NCBI GenBank assembly: GCA_021789605.1
Contig: JAJYJI010000012.1
Coordinates: 1 to 42,500, forward strand
Source of the DNA: a bacterium
GTDB lineage: Bacteria > SZUA-79 > Acidulodesulfobacterales > Acidulodesulfobacteraceae
Direction of reading: 5' to 3'
Length of the DNA stretch: 42,500 nucleotides
Of this stretch, positions 30,957 to 38,730 are shown one piece after another (positions within the stretch are counted from its first letter, which is position 1; each line of letters begins with the position of its first letter). Made by a program: the position numbers and the translations under genes. Below the pieces are notes generated by a model. The model searched no databases. It was given only the letters and a program-made list of their open reading frames with translations, and was not told where the DNA came from.

Positions 30957-33377
30957 ATGAAGACGAATCAAGAGCTATACCGCAAATTAAACGAACGCGT
31001 TTTCCCATTCGTTCAGAAACCGGTCAGATACCTCGGATTAGAAATGGGGACCGTCGTTAAGGATATTAAAAATATTCCTTTAAAATTTGCGCTTGCTTTT
31101 CCAGATTTTTACGAATTAGGAATGAGCCATATAGGAATGGGGATAATATACGATATATTGAATTCCCGCGATTATATAGCATGCGAAAGGGTTTATCTGC
31201 CTTATCCCGACATGAATCTAAAACTTAAGGAAAATAGGATACCGCTTTTTTCTTTAGAATCGTTCGAAGAGATAAGAGCGTTCGACGTCGTCGGGTTTTC
31301 CCTTCAGTACGAGCTTTCTTACACCAATATATTGCTTATGCTCGAAATGTCCGATATACCTATATTTTCTAAAGACAGGACATACGACCGTCCTTTTATA
31401 GGGGCCGGCGGCCCCTGCGCGTTTAACCCGCTTCCTCTGAACGATTTTATGGATTTTTTTATTATAGGAGACGGAGAAATAACTGCAGCGGCTGTATGCG
31501 ATACCGTTTTAAAAGCTAAAAAAAGCCTTGAAGGCGGATTAATAAATAAAGCGAAATACAGGGAGTCTGTAAAATCGGAGCTTGCGAAAATAAGAGGGGT
31601 CTATGTTCCCGGGTATTCTAAAAGCGTTAAGAAATCTATAATACATGTTCTTAACGATTACGATTCATGCGGCGGCTGGGACTCCGGCAATAATAAAGAT
31701 AACCGTATTAAACGCGGTGCGAATTATGCCGGAAGCCATATGGTCCCGCTCGTAGAAACCGTCCATAACAGGTTTTCCATAGAGATAGCGCGGGGATGCT
31801 CTTCGGGATGCCGTTTCTGTCAGGCGGGCTATATTTACAGGCCGGTAAGGGAAAGAAAGAAGGAAACCATCGTTAAAGCGGTAAAAAACGGTTTGTTTGG
31901 CACCGGTCTGGAGGAAATATCCCTATCTTCGCTTTCGACCGGCGACTATTCCGAAATCGACGGCTTGTTATCCGAATTGGCCGTTCTGACGGCCGGAGAA
32001 AGGATTTCCATGTCTTTTCCGTCTATGAGGATAGGCTCTTTGAGCGAAAATATTTTAAAAAAAACCGCCGCCGTCAAGAAAACCAATTTTACACTTGCTC
32101 CGGAAGCGGGAACTCAAAGGCTAAGGGATATCATAAATAAAAACATATCGGAAGAAGACCTGCTCGAAGAAGCCGCCGGTATGTCCAAAAAAGGTTTTAA
32201 AAACCTTAAGCTGTATTTCATGCTCGGGCTTCCGTACGAAAGAATCGACGATTTGGACGGAATAGTCCGTTTGGCATCGAAAATTAAAAGGGCGGCAAAA
32301 GGTTTGCGTATAACCGTTAACGTCAATAATTTCGTTCCTAAACCTCATACGCCTTTTCAATGGCACCGTATGGAAAAAGAATCTGAACTTGATTTTAAGA
32401 TAAACCGCTTAAAAGAATCGTTAAGGCCTTTAAACGTAAACTTCAGATATCAGGACCCGAAGGTAAGTTTTATAGAGGGTCTTATATCGAGGGGGGATAA
32501 TTTTACTTCTAAAATTATATACAGAGCATATAAATTTGGCGCTATTTACGACAGCGAGCCAAAATTATTAAATTACGGCGCATGGCTCAAGGCGCTGGGA
32601 GCTGACGGCGGCGAATGCGGCAGGTTTAATTTTAACGAATTGACGGAAAAATATCTTTATGCGGCTCAAGACGTCAATAGTCCTCTGCCTTGGGATTTTA
32701 TAGATACACTCGTAGATAAGGAATACCTTAAAAGCGAATTTAAAAAATCGCATATGCAAAGTTTAAAACAGGTTTGCGGATATCTTGTCCCGCCGGCCGA
32801 TGTCCTCAATAATTCAGCGTATAACACGGGAGCGGAATTTTTGACGGAAAATTGCAGGAAAGTTTGCCATTTATGCGGAGTCTGCGATTTTAAAACGATA
32901 AGTCCCGTTTATTCATCCAATTCGGAAAATATAAAAATGCATAAAAAACGCGCTTCCGGCAAAAAAACTTCCGGCGCATCGGAAGACGCCGCAGACGCCG
33001 GAGAGAAACATAATACGGACATTCATGACCTTGCCGAACTTATATTTATATACTCCAAAAAGGAAGACATGAAATATCTCGGCCATTTGGAAACGGTGAA
33101 AATACTGCTGAGGGCTTTCAGGATAGCCAGGCTTCCCATCGCTTACGGGGAATCGAAATTCAGTCCAAAACCTAAAATCAGCTTTTCGAATCCCATACCG
33201 TTTATGTGCGAAAGCGACGATTTATATATTAAATTAAAAATTAAAAAGAACGGAACGGCAGATTTTCTGGACGGGCCGGAGGAACTGTCGGAACTAAAAA
33301 GCAAAATTAACGGATTATTGCCCTGCGGCATAAAAGTTTTAGACGTTAAAAAAACTGCAGGATATAATTTTAAATAA
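30957..33377 (+). CDS. TIGR03960-type radical SAM protein fused to DUF2344
   Basis: 806 residues. The N-terminal part has a B12-binding-like domain without a clear cobalamin His motif (LKFALAFPDFYELGMSHIGM). The radical SAM core has Cys281, Cys285 and Cys288 in RGCSSGCRFCQAGYIYRPVRERK. The C-terminal 200 residues are a DUF2344 domain (FIYSKKEDMKYLGHLETVKILLRAFR, GESKFSPKPKISF). This fusion is widespread in delta-proteobacteria and Firmicutes and often lies near the ribosomal L21/L27 genes, which are not here; its reaction is not known. A possible -10 (TAAAAT 30939) is so close to the ATG that the message may have almost no leader. Confidence 0.88.
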   Translation: MKTNQELYRKLNERVFPFVQKPVRYLGLEMGTVVKDIKNIPLKFALAFPDFYELGMSHIGMGIIYDILNSRDYIACERVYLPYPDMNLKLKENRIPLFSLESFEEIRAFDVVGFSLQYELSYTNILLMLEMSDIPIFSKDRTYDRPFIGAGGPCAFNPLPLNDFMDFFIIGDGEITAAAVCDTVLKAKKSLEGGLINKAKYRESVKSELAKIRGVYVPGYSKSVKKSIIHVLNDYDSCGGWDSGNNKDNRIKRGANYAGSHMVPLVETVHNRFSIEIARGCSSGCRFCQAGYIYRPVRERKKETIVKAVKNGLFGTGLEEISLSSLSTGDYSEIDGLLSELAVLTAGERISMSFPSMRIGSLSENILKKTAAVKKTNFTLAPEAGTQRLRDIINKNISEEDLLEEAAGMSKKGFKNLKLYFMLGLPYERIDDLDGIVRLASKIKRAAKGLRITVNVNNFVPKPHTPFQWHRMEKESELDFKINRLKESLRPLNVNFRYQDPKVSFIEGLISRGDNFTSKIIYRAYKFGAIYDSEPKLLNYGAWLKALGADGGECGRFNFNELTEKYLYAAQDVNSPLPWDFIDTLVDKEYLKSEFKKSHMQSLKQVCGYLVPPADVLNNSAYNTGAEFLTENCRKVCHLCGVCDFKTISPVYSSNSENIKMHKKRASGKKTSGASEDAADAGEKHNTDIHDLAELIFIYSKKEDMKYLGHLETVKILLRAFRIARLPIAYGESKFSPKPKISFSNPIPFMCESDDLYIKLKIKKNGTADFLDGPEELSELKSKINGLLPCGIKVLDVKKTAGYNFK

Positions 33378-33417
33378 AAAAATAAACAAATCAAAAAAAA
33401 AAATCAAAAAAAACGGC

Positions 33418-33445
33418 TTGACAAAATTTTTAATAGATATATTAT
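33418..33445 (+). promoter_or_regulatory. Promoter of the cytochrome lipoprotein gene
   Basis: TTGACA (33418-33423) and TATTAT (33440-33445) with 16 bases between. It lies about 90 bases before the TTG start of the cytochrome gene, and 40 bases after the radical SAM gene ends. The surrounding DNA is A-rich on the upstream side. Confidence 0.5.
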
Positions 33446-33533
33446 ATATAAGGTTAAGCTGTAAAATTTGCAGCAGCGAAAATTCGTTCAGGTATTAAAA
33501 CTTAATTTAATTTAATTTACGGAGGGTAAAAAA

Positions 33534-33998
33534 TTGAAAGCGCTAAAAAGCAAAAAAGGGTTATCCGTTTTATTAACGGCATTATTTTTATTAGTCGTAA
33601 GTTTCGGCCTTTACGGCTGCGCTAAAAAACCTGCGGCGCCCAAAGCCAAGGAACAATCCGCTCCTGCGGTCGCGGCTCCGGCTCCTGCGGCTCCGGCTCC
33701 TGCGGCTAACGCTTCAGGCAAAACATCGGCCAAACCCGCTTCTAATAAATTAGAAGCCGCGGCGATGAAAATTATCGATGCGCAGGGCTGTACCGGCTGC
33801 CATATTATAAACGGCAAAGGCGGTTCGATAGGGCCAAATCTTTCTAAAGAAGGCTCGAAAGGACATTCTATACACTGGCTTGAAGTCCAAATCAAAACTC
33901 CAAAGGTTCACAAGCCGACTTCTATGATGCCGGCAAACAGCAAAATGACTTCCGCCGAACTTAAAACCGTGGCCGAATATTTTGAATCTTTAAAATAA
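33534..33998 (+). CDS. Monohaem c-type cytochrome lipoprotein
   Basis: 154 residues. A lipoprotein signal peptide ends in the lipobox LYGC (Cys29). An Ala/Pro-rich linker of about 35 residues follows and is coded partly by a 15-base tandem repeat. The haem motif is CTGCH with Cys86, Cys89 and His90; a distal Met is likely in SMMPANS. The GGSIGPNLSKEG and MTSAELKTVAEYFESL stretches are typical of small class I cytochromes c. It would be tethered to the outside of a membrane and carry electrons between redox complexes. The start is TTG 33534 with ACGGAGGG upstream. It has its own promoter and terminator, so it is a single-gene unit. Confidence 0.88.
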   Translation: MKALKSKKGLSVLLTALFLLVVSFGLYGCAKKPAAPKAKEQSAPAVAAPAPAAPAPAANASGKTSAKPASNKLEAAAMKIIDAQGCTGCHIINGKGGSIGPNLSKEGSKGHSIHWLEVQIKTPKVHKPTSMMPANSKMTSAELKTVAEYFESLK

Positions 33999-34037
33999 AA
34001 AGCTATACGCATAAGAGGATAGCGTAAAATTAATCAG

Positions 34038-34069
34038 GGCATCTTTTTGAAGAAATTCAAAAGGATGCC
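34038..34069 (+). terminator. Intrinsic terminator of the cytochrome gene
   Basis: GGCATCTTTTTGAA (34038-34051) and TTCAAAAGGATGCC (34056-34069) pair over 14 positions with a single G-U, around a GAAA tetraloop. TGTTTTATATT follows. It lies 39 bases after the cytochrome stop. Confidence 0.85.
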
Positions 34070-34096
34070 TGTTTTATATTATTAAACTTTCGAATT

Positions 34097-35215
34097 ATGA
34101 AACCTAAAAACAATAAAGTCCTGACGATAATAATACTGTTTTTAATAATAATTTTTACAGCGGGAATTTTTTTATACAAAAACAGCGTAAAAGAAATTAA
34201 TATAAAGCAAAATATTCATAACATCCCGCCCGCTAAGGTTAACGCTTTAAAGTTAACAAAAAGGCAAAAATTTAAAAAATTCTGGCTCGGCATGTATAGC
34301 CGCCTGCGCAAAGAAAAACCCAGATATGCCTTAAAACCTCTTTATAACGACAAAATAAACAAAATAGAAACCTTCGATTTGACTTTAACCTCATACGACG
34401 GTTTAAAACTAAAAGGTTATTTTGCTATTCCTTACGGGATTAAGGGGAAAAAATATCCGGGGGTGCTTTTGCTGCATGGTTACGGCTCTTACGGAACTGC
34501 CGGTTGGGCGCACTTTTTCGCAAGAAGGGGTTACGGCGCGCTTTCAATCGATTTAAGGGGCCACGGCAGAAGCAGGGCGGTTTATAATCCGGGATTCCCG
34601 GGTCTTATGACGGACGGAATTTTACGCGTAAGAACTTTTTCCATGGTAAAAATAATTATGGATTCGCTTGCGTCTCTTGAGTTTTTACAGCATTATAAAT
34701 ATATAAACGGCAATTATATATTCGTTACAGGAGGGAGCATGGGGGGAGCCCTGCCCTTAATAGACGCCGCAATAGACGGCCATGTCGTTGCCGCCGCGGG
34801 CGACGTTCCCTTTTTAAGCGATATTCCGGTTCAGATGCCTTTGGCAAAAATGGGGCCTTATATGGAAGTCAAAGCATTTTTAAATAAACATCCCTCAGAT
34901 AAAGCCAAGGTTATGAGGTCCCTTTATTACGTGGATACGAAAAATTTTGCGGGCTGGATTAAATCGCCGGTTCTTATAGGAGTGGGGCTTAAAGACGAAG
35001 ACTGCCCTCCTAAAGGCACTTTTGCCGTTTATAAGCTTATTAAAGCTAAAAAACAATTGTTCGTCGCAAAAAACAGCGGACACGTCGTTTTACCGGGCTG
35101 GAATTTAGAAGTTTTTAAATTTTTTGCCCCCTATCTGCCGAATGCGGTAAAACCTATAAACAAAAAAATAAAAAATAAAAAAATAGATAAAAGAAACGAA
35201 AGGAATATTCTATGA
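34097..35215 (+). CDS. Membrane-anchored or exported alpha/beta hydrolase
   Basis: 372 residues. An N-terminal hydrophobic segment (ILFLIIIFTAGIFLY) suggests export or a membrane anchor. The hydrolase core has the oxyanion strand PGVLLLHGYGSYGT, the nucleophile Ser214 in GGSMGGALP, the acid in LKDEDCPP and His in NSGHVVLPG. SIDLRGHGRS is also present. The pattern is that of the acetyl xylan esterase/cephalosporin deacetylase and dienelactone hydrolase groups. The substrate cannot be named. The stop overlaps hemL by four bases, so the two are coupled, although no functional link is evident. Confidence 0.82.
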   Translation: MKPKNNKVLTIIILFLIIIFTAGIFLYKNSVKEINIKQNIHNIPPAKVNALKLTKRQKFKKFWLGMYSRLRKEKPRYALKPLYNDKINKIETFDLTLTSYDGLKLKGYFAIPYGIKGKKYPGVLLLHGYGSYGTAGWAHFFARRGYGALSIDLRGHGRSRAVYNPGFPGLMTDGILRVRTFSMVKIIMDSLASLEFLQHYKYINGNYIFVTGGSMGGALPLIDAAIDGHVVAAAGDVPFLSDIPVQMPLAKMGPYMEVKAFLNKHPSDKAKVMRSLYYVDTKNFAGWIKSPVLIGVGLKDEDCPPKGTFAVYKLIKAKKQLFVAKNSGHVVLPGWNLEVFKFFAPYLPNAVKPINKKIKNKKIDKRNERNIL

Positions 35216-36510
35216 GCCGCAGTTTTAATAAAAGCATCGAAAAAGCCAGACTTGCAGGAACCTTGATGCCGGGCGGCGTAAACAGCCCCGTCAGGGCTTT
35301 TAAATCTGTCGGTCTGCCTCCGCTCTTAATAAATAGGGCGCAGGGTAGTAAAATATACGATATAGACGGAAACGAATATATCGATTATGTTATGTCTTAC
35401 GGACCGATGCTCTTAGGCCATGCCGACGAACGGGTCGCAAAGGCAATTTCGGATGTTTCTTCCAGCGGTTTTAGTTTCGGCGCGACTACCGAAAGAGAAA
35501 TTGAACTGGCAGAGTTAATAAATAAAAATTTTCCGTCGATAGAAATGGTCAGACTCGTAAATTCCGGCACGGAAGCCGTGATGAGCGCGGTAAGGCTTGC
35601 AAGGGGTTTTACCGGAAGAAGCAAGATTATAAAATTTGAAGGGTGCTATCACGGCCATTCGGATTCGATGCTCGTTAAAGCCGGTTCCGGAGCATTGACC
35701 ACGTCGGTTCCTTCAAGCGCGGGTATTCCCGAAGGCCTCTCTAAAGATACTCTTGTCGCGGTTTATAATGACTTATCTTCGGTTAAAAATATATTTTCCG
35801 CAAATAAAAACCTGATAGCCGCAGTCATAATAGAGCCTGTTGCCGCAAATATGGGAGTGGTTCTGCCTGCGGAAGGCTTTTTAGAAAATTTGACGGTTTT
35901 AGCCCGCGAAAACGGCGCTCTCGTCATATTCGACGAAGTGATTACCGGATTCAGGCTGTCTTTGGGCGGCGCCCAGGGCTTATTTAAAATAAAACCCGAT
36001 ATTACTTGCCTCGGAAAAATTATAGGCGGCGGATTGCCCATAGGCGCTTTCGGCGGCAGAAAAGATATAATGGAATACCTTTCGCCGCTCGGACCCGTTT
36101 ATCAGGCGGGCACGCTTTCGGGAAATCCGGTATGCGTAGCCGCCGGTATCGCGACTATAAAAGCGATAGAAGAAGACGGCGCCGTGTCCAAGGCAAACGA
36201 AGCCTCGGACTACTTAGTAAAAAGCCTGAAGGGCGAACTTAAAAATTTTGACGATAAAATAACGATAAATTCTATTTCTTCCATACTGACGATTTTTTTT
36301 AAGGGCGGAAGCGTAAATAATTTTAACGACGTGATGAAATCGGACGCAAACCTGTTTAAGGAATTTTTCGCGTCGGCATTAAATGGAGGGATATTTATGG
36401 CTCCATCTCAGTATGAAGCGATGTTTTTAAGCTCAAAACATACTAAATCCGATATAGACAAAACCGTTTCGGTTTTAGCCGGGGCTATAAAAATTTATTC
36501 CCGGCATTAA
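35212..36510 (+). CDS. hemL: Glutamate-1-semialdehyde 2,1-aminomutase HemL
   Basis: 432 residues, normal HemL length. Motifs: LMPGGVNSPVRAFKSVG at the start, EMVRLVNSGTEAVMSAVRLARG, FEGCYHGHSDSMLVKAGSG, VIFDEVITGFRLS and the PLP-binding Lys269 in CLGKIIGGGLPIGAFGG. HemL makes 5-aminolevulinate from glutamate semialdehyde, the first committed step of tetrapyrrole synthesis by the C5 route, feeding haem (used by the cytochrome nearby) and cobamide (cbiB at 41203). It overlaps the hydrolase gene by four bases. Confidence 0.95.
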   Translation: MSRSFNKSIEKARLAGTLMPGGVNSPVRAFKSVGLPPLLINRAQGSKIYDIDGNEYIDYVMSYGPMLLGHADERVAKAISDVSSSGFSFGATTEREIELAELINKNFPSIEMVRLVNSGTEAVMSAVRLARGFTGRSKIIKFEGCYHGHSDSMLVKAGSGALTTSVPSSAGIPEGLSKDTLVAVYNDLSSVKNIFSANKNLIAAVIIEPVAANMGVVLPAEGFLENLTVLARENGALVIFDEVITGFRLSLGGAQGLFKIKPDITCLGKIIGGGLPIGAFGGRKDIMEYLSPLGPVYQAGTLSGNPVCVAAGIATIKAIEEDGAVSKANEASDYLVKSLKGELKNFDDKITINSISSILTIFFKGGSVNNFNDVMKSDANLFKEFFASALNGGIFMAPSQYEAMFLSSKHTKSDIDKTVSVLAGAIKIYSRH

Positions 36511-36558
36511 CCGGTACCGCATGAAAAAGGCTTTATTTATAAATTCATTTATAGCTTT

Positions 36559-36653
36559 TGGCGGAAGCGTACGGGAATCGAACCCGCCTTGCCCTTATGG
36601 GGGCAACAGTTGATTTGAAGTCAAAGAGAGGCACCAGCCTTCCGATCGCTTCC
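36559..36653 (-). tRNA. selC: tRNA-Sec (anticodon TCA)
   Basis: A 95-base tRNA on the minus strand with all tRNA-Sec hallmarks. It begins GGAAGCGA and ends ACGCTTCC-GCCA, with the CCA encoded. The anticodon loop CTTCAAA (anticodon TCA) is closed by TTGA/TCAA. The extra arm is long (TTGCCC-CCATAA-GGGCAA, six pairs), and the T loop is TTCGATT on a five-pair stem. The acceptor has seven clear pairs and an A-A at the eighth position. It reads UGA as selenocysteine, so the genome should also hold selA, selB and selD. A hairpin with a TATAAAT/ATTTATA stem and a T-run lies downstream at about 36518-36556. Confidence 0.93.
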
Positions 36654-36796
36654 GTTAGTTAATATGCCGCAGCAAAGGTTTATACTTTGAATTATATTAC
36701 ATAAACCCTTATTATTCAAGTCCGAACTCGCGCATAAGCCTTCCATAAAATTCCGCGCGTCAGTAAAATTTTTATTTTAAAATAAGTTTTTATATG

Positions 36797-36826
36797 ATAA
36801 AATTAGCGGTATCGCATATGCGATAC
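36797..36826 (+). promoter_or_regulatory. -10 element followed by an 18-base palindrome (operator candidate)
   Basis: TAAAAT (36798-36803) with TG just ahead (TGATAAAAT) is an extended -10. Five bases later the perfect palindrome GTATCGCATATGCGATAC covers 36809-36826, where transcription should start. This arrangement is typical of repressor control. The gene downstream starts at 36856. Confidence 0.55.
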
Positions 36827-36855
36827 AAAAATTTAAGGAAACGGAAAACGGTGGA

Positions 36856-37527
36856 ATGGACAACTGGAAATTAGGAGAAAACGGAGAAGACGAACTTTTC
36901 GGAGACGACGGCAAAAAAGGTTTTTCGATAGGAAACGGAAATATAGGCAAAAAAGAATCGCCGGATTCGTTTTTTGAAGAAAAAAAAACAGAAGGGCGGA
37001 TTCCCCCCAAAAAGAGGATAAATATAAAAGAAAATAAAGGCGCGGGCGGTCTTAAAAAGGTATTTTACGCCATACTTGCGATAGCGGCGCTGTTTTCGGC
37101 TTATTATCTTTTCAAGACGCTATCCGCGGCTCGCGGCACCGGCATAAAGCTTTTCGAACTGAAAACCGCGGTTTACAAATCTAAAGTTTTACCGGAAAAA
37201 AATTTATTAATTACGGGCTATCTGGTCAATAAAAATAAGTTTCCGGTAGGATACGTCAAACTGAATTGCAAACTTTACAGCTCAAAAAATATCGTTCTTT
37301 TGACTAAGCATGTTTACGCGGGAAATTTTATATCAGTAAAAAAACTTAAAGGCATGTCCAATGTTAAAATAGATATGCTCTTAAATAATAAAGAAGGCGA
37401 AAATATGTCGGATACGGAGATTTTACCTGACCGTCCCGTAAAATTTGAGGTGGTTTTTTTCGATATAAATTCAAATTCTAAGAATTATTCTGTTTCGGTG
37501 GAACATTATTATAGAATAAAAAAATAG
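36856..37527 (+). CDS. Membrane-anchored DUF3426/FxLYD-like protein
   Basis: 223 residues. The N-terminal 70 residues are charged and Gly-rich (LGENGEDELFGDDGKKG). One membrane segment follows (KVFYAILAIAALFSAYYLF). The outer part is a beta-rich domain with LLITGYLVNKNKFPVGYVKLNCKLYS and VKFEVVFFDINSNSK, resembling the DUF3426/FxLYD extracellular domains. No enzyme motif. Its function is unknown; DUF3426 proteins often lie in delta-proteobacterial genomes as membrane-anchored structural proteins. An N-terminal zinc-ribbon, common in DUF3426 proteins, is absent. It is transcribed alone behind a palindromic site. Confidence 0.65.
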   Translation: MDNWKLGENGEDELFGDDGKKGFSIGNGNIGKKESPDSFFEEKKTEGRIPPKKRINIKENKGAGGLKKVFYAILAIAALFSAYYLFKTLSAARGTGIKLFELKTAVYKSKVLPEKNLLITGYLVNKNKFPVGYVKLNCKLYSSKNIVLLTKHVYAGNFISVKKLKGMSNVKIDMLLNNKEGENMSDTEILPDRPVKFEVVFFDINSNSKNYSVSVEHYYRIKK

Positions 37528-37558
37528 CGCCGTTAAATTTTATATGTTAAATTTTATA

Positions 37559-37586
37559 TTGACAAAAAAATATGTTTTGATAAAAT
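37559..37586 (+). promoter_or_regulatory. Strong promoter ahead of a terminator hairpin (small RNA candidate)
   Basis: TTGACA (37559-37564), 16 bases, TAAAAT (37581-37586). The expected start near 37593 lies only ~22 bases before the perfect terminator at 37615-37643. The two would give a transcript of about 55 bases. No gene is encoded in it. Confidence 0.5.
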
Positions 37587-37614
37587 GTTTAAAGTAATCT
37601 TTTTCTTCATTTTT

Positions 37615-37648
37615 CCCCTGATATATACCGAATATATCAGGGGTTTTT
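37615..37648 (+). terminator. Strong intrinsic terminator
   Basis: CCCCTGATATAT (37615-37626) and ATATATCAGGGG (37632-37643) form a perfect 12-pair stem with a five-base loop, followed by TTTTTAGTTTTC. It may end the DUF3426-like gene or a short RNA started at the promoter at 37559. Confidence 0.9.
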
Positions 37649-37731
37649 AGTTTTCATGCGAACTAAATTAAGTAATCAAATAAAATTTATTAAATAAACT
37701 TCATAAATTTATATAATACAGCTTAAAACAA

Positions 37732-38232
37732 ATGCTTTCAGCCGGCTGTAAAACGGGAAAAATAGTAGGAATAAAAGAAATAAAAAAAGAAATATCCGCG
37801 CTAAGGAAAGAGTCTAAAAAAATCGTGTTTACCAACGGATGTTTCGATATTATACATGCCGGACACGTCGGGTACCTGAATAAGGCGAAAACTCTCGGCG
37901 ATATATTAATAGTAGGAATAAACAGCGATAAATCTGTCAGGAGGCTTAAAGGGCGGGGCAGACCGGTAATAAGCGAGGAAGACAGGGCATATGTTGCGGC
38001 AAATCTGAAGCCGGTAGATTACGTCGTAATATTCGACGAAGACACCCCTTATAACCTGATAAAAGAAATAATGCCGGATTTTTTGGTTAAAGGCGGGGAT
38101 TACGACGGAAAAACCGTCGCAGGCAAAGATATCGTCGAATCATCCGGCGGACGGGTGATTCTAATAGATTTTATCGGCGGAAAATCTACGAGCAATATTA
38201 TAAAGGCTATAAAGGAACCTTTTAAGGACTGA
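37732..38232 (+). CDS. rfaE2: Heptose 1-phosphate adenylyltransferase RfaE2/HldE C-domain
   Basis: 166 residues. A nucleotidyltransferase fold with [21 protein letters not shown] (HxGH motif), [25 protein letters not shown] and [19 protein letters not shown]. It adds AMP to D-glycero-beta-D-manno-heptose 1-phosphate in making ADP-heptose for the LPS inner core. It is the stand-alone adenylyltransferase half; the kinase half (RfaE1), fused in E. coli HldE, must be a separate gene. This supports a Gram-negative envelope. It sits 84 bases downstream of the strong terminator. Confidence 0.92.
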   Translation: MLSAGCKTGKIVGIKEIKKEISALRKESKKIVFTNGCFDIIHAGHVGYLNKAKTLGDILIVGINSDKSVRRLKGRGRPVISEEDRAYVAANLKPVDYVVIFDEDTPYNLIKEIMPDFLVKGGDYDGKTVAGKDIVESSGGRVILIDFIGGKSTSNIIKAIKEPFKD

Positions 38233-38295
38233 AAAATTTAACTTCATACCGGAACGGAGCCAAACCGGCAACGGTAAATCTTAAGGGATTAAGCT

Positions 38296-38550
38296 ATGTC
38301 GAACGACGGAGGCAAAAAACGCGCGGGCTATAAAAGATATCACCCGCTTACTTGGATAATTTTATCTATTCCAGTTTTAATACTCACATTAGGCATAGGA
38401 TTTTATAATACAAACAGGATAGCGTTCGGAATGAGCCTTATGGTATGGTTTTTTATAATAATGGATATAATTACCGTAATTCTAACATACATAGCCTATA
38501 GGATAGAAAAAAGGAATATAAGCATAATTAAAATGCAAAAACATCAGTAA
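38296..38550 (+). CDS. DUF3311-like small membrane subunit
   Basis: 84 residues with two hydrophobic helices (LTWIILSIPVLILTLGIGF, MSLMVWFFIIMDIITVILTYIAY) separated by NTNRIAFG, the NR...G pattern of DUF3311 proteins. These are nearly always encoded just before a sodium:solute symporter, as here. The role is thought to be as a partner subunit of the transporter. An ATG at 38296 follows AAGGGATTAAG. The symporter follows 180 bases later. Confidence 0.75.
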   Translation: MSNDGGKKRAGYKRYHPLTWIILSIPVLILTLGIGFYNTNRIAFGMSLMVWFFIIMDIITVILTYIAYRIEKRNISIIKMQKHQ

Positions 38551-38730
38551 AATAAGCACTATTTTTTATAAAACATTATGTAACGCTTAAACTAAATAAA
38601 TCTATAATATTATAAATCACGCTTTCCGTTCCGGAAAATATTTTTATATATTCCGTAGGCTAACTAAAAAAAAATCAAGAAATAAATTTTCCTGATTTCC
38701 AGAACGGCGAACATGCAAACGATATAAATT

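Noticed and set aside
36559-36653. T4SS locus as an element integrated at selC
   Set aside because: selC lies more than 12 kb from the T4SS with housekeeping genes between. No integrase or att repeat was seen.
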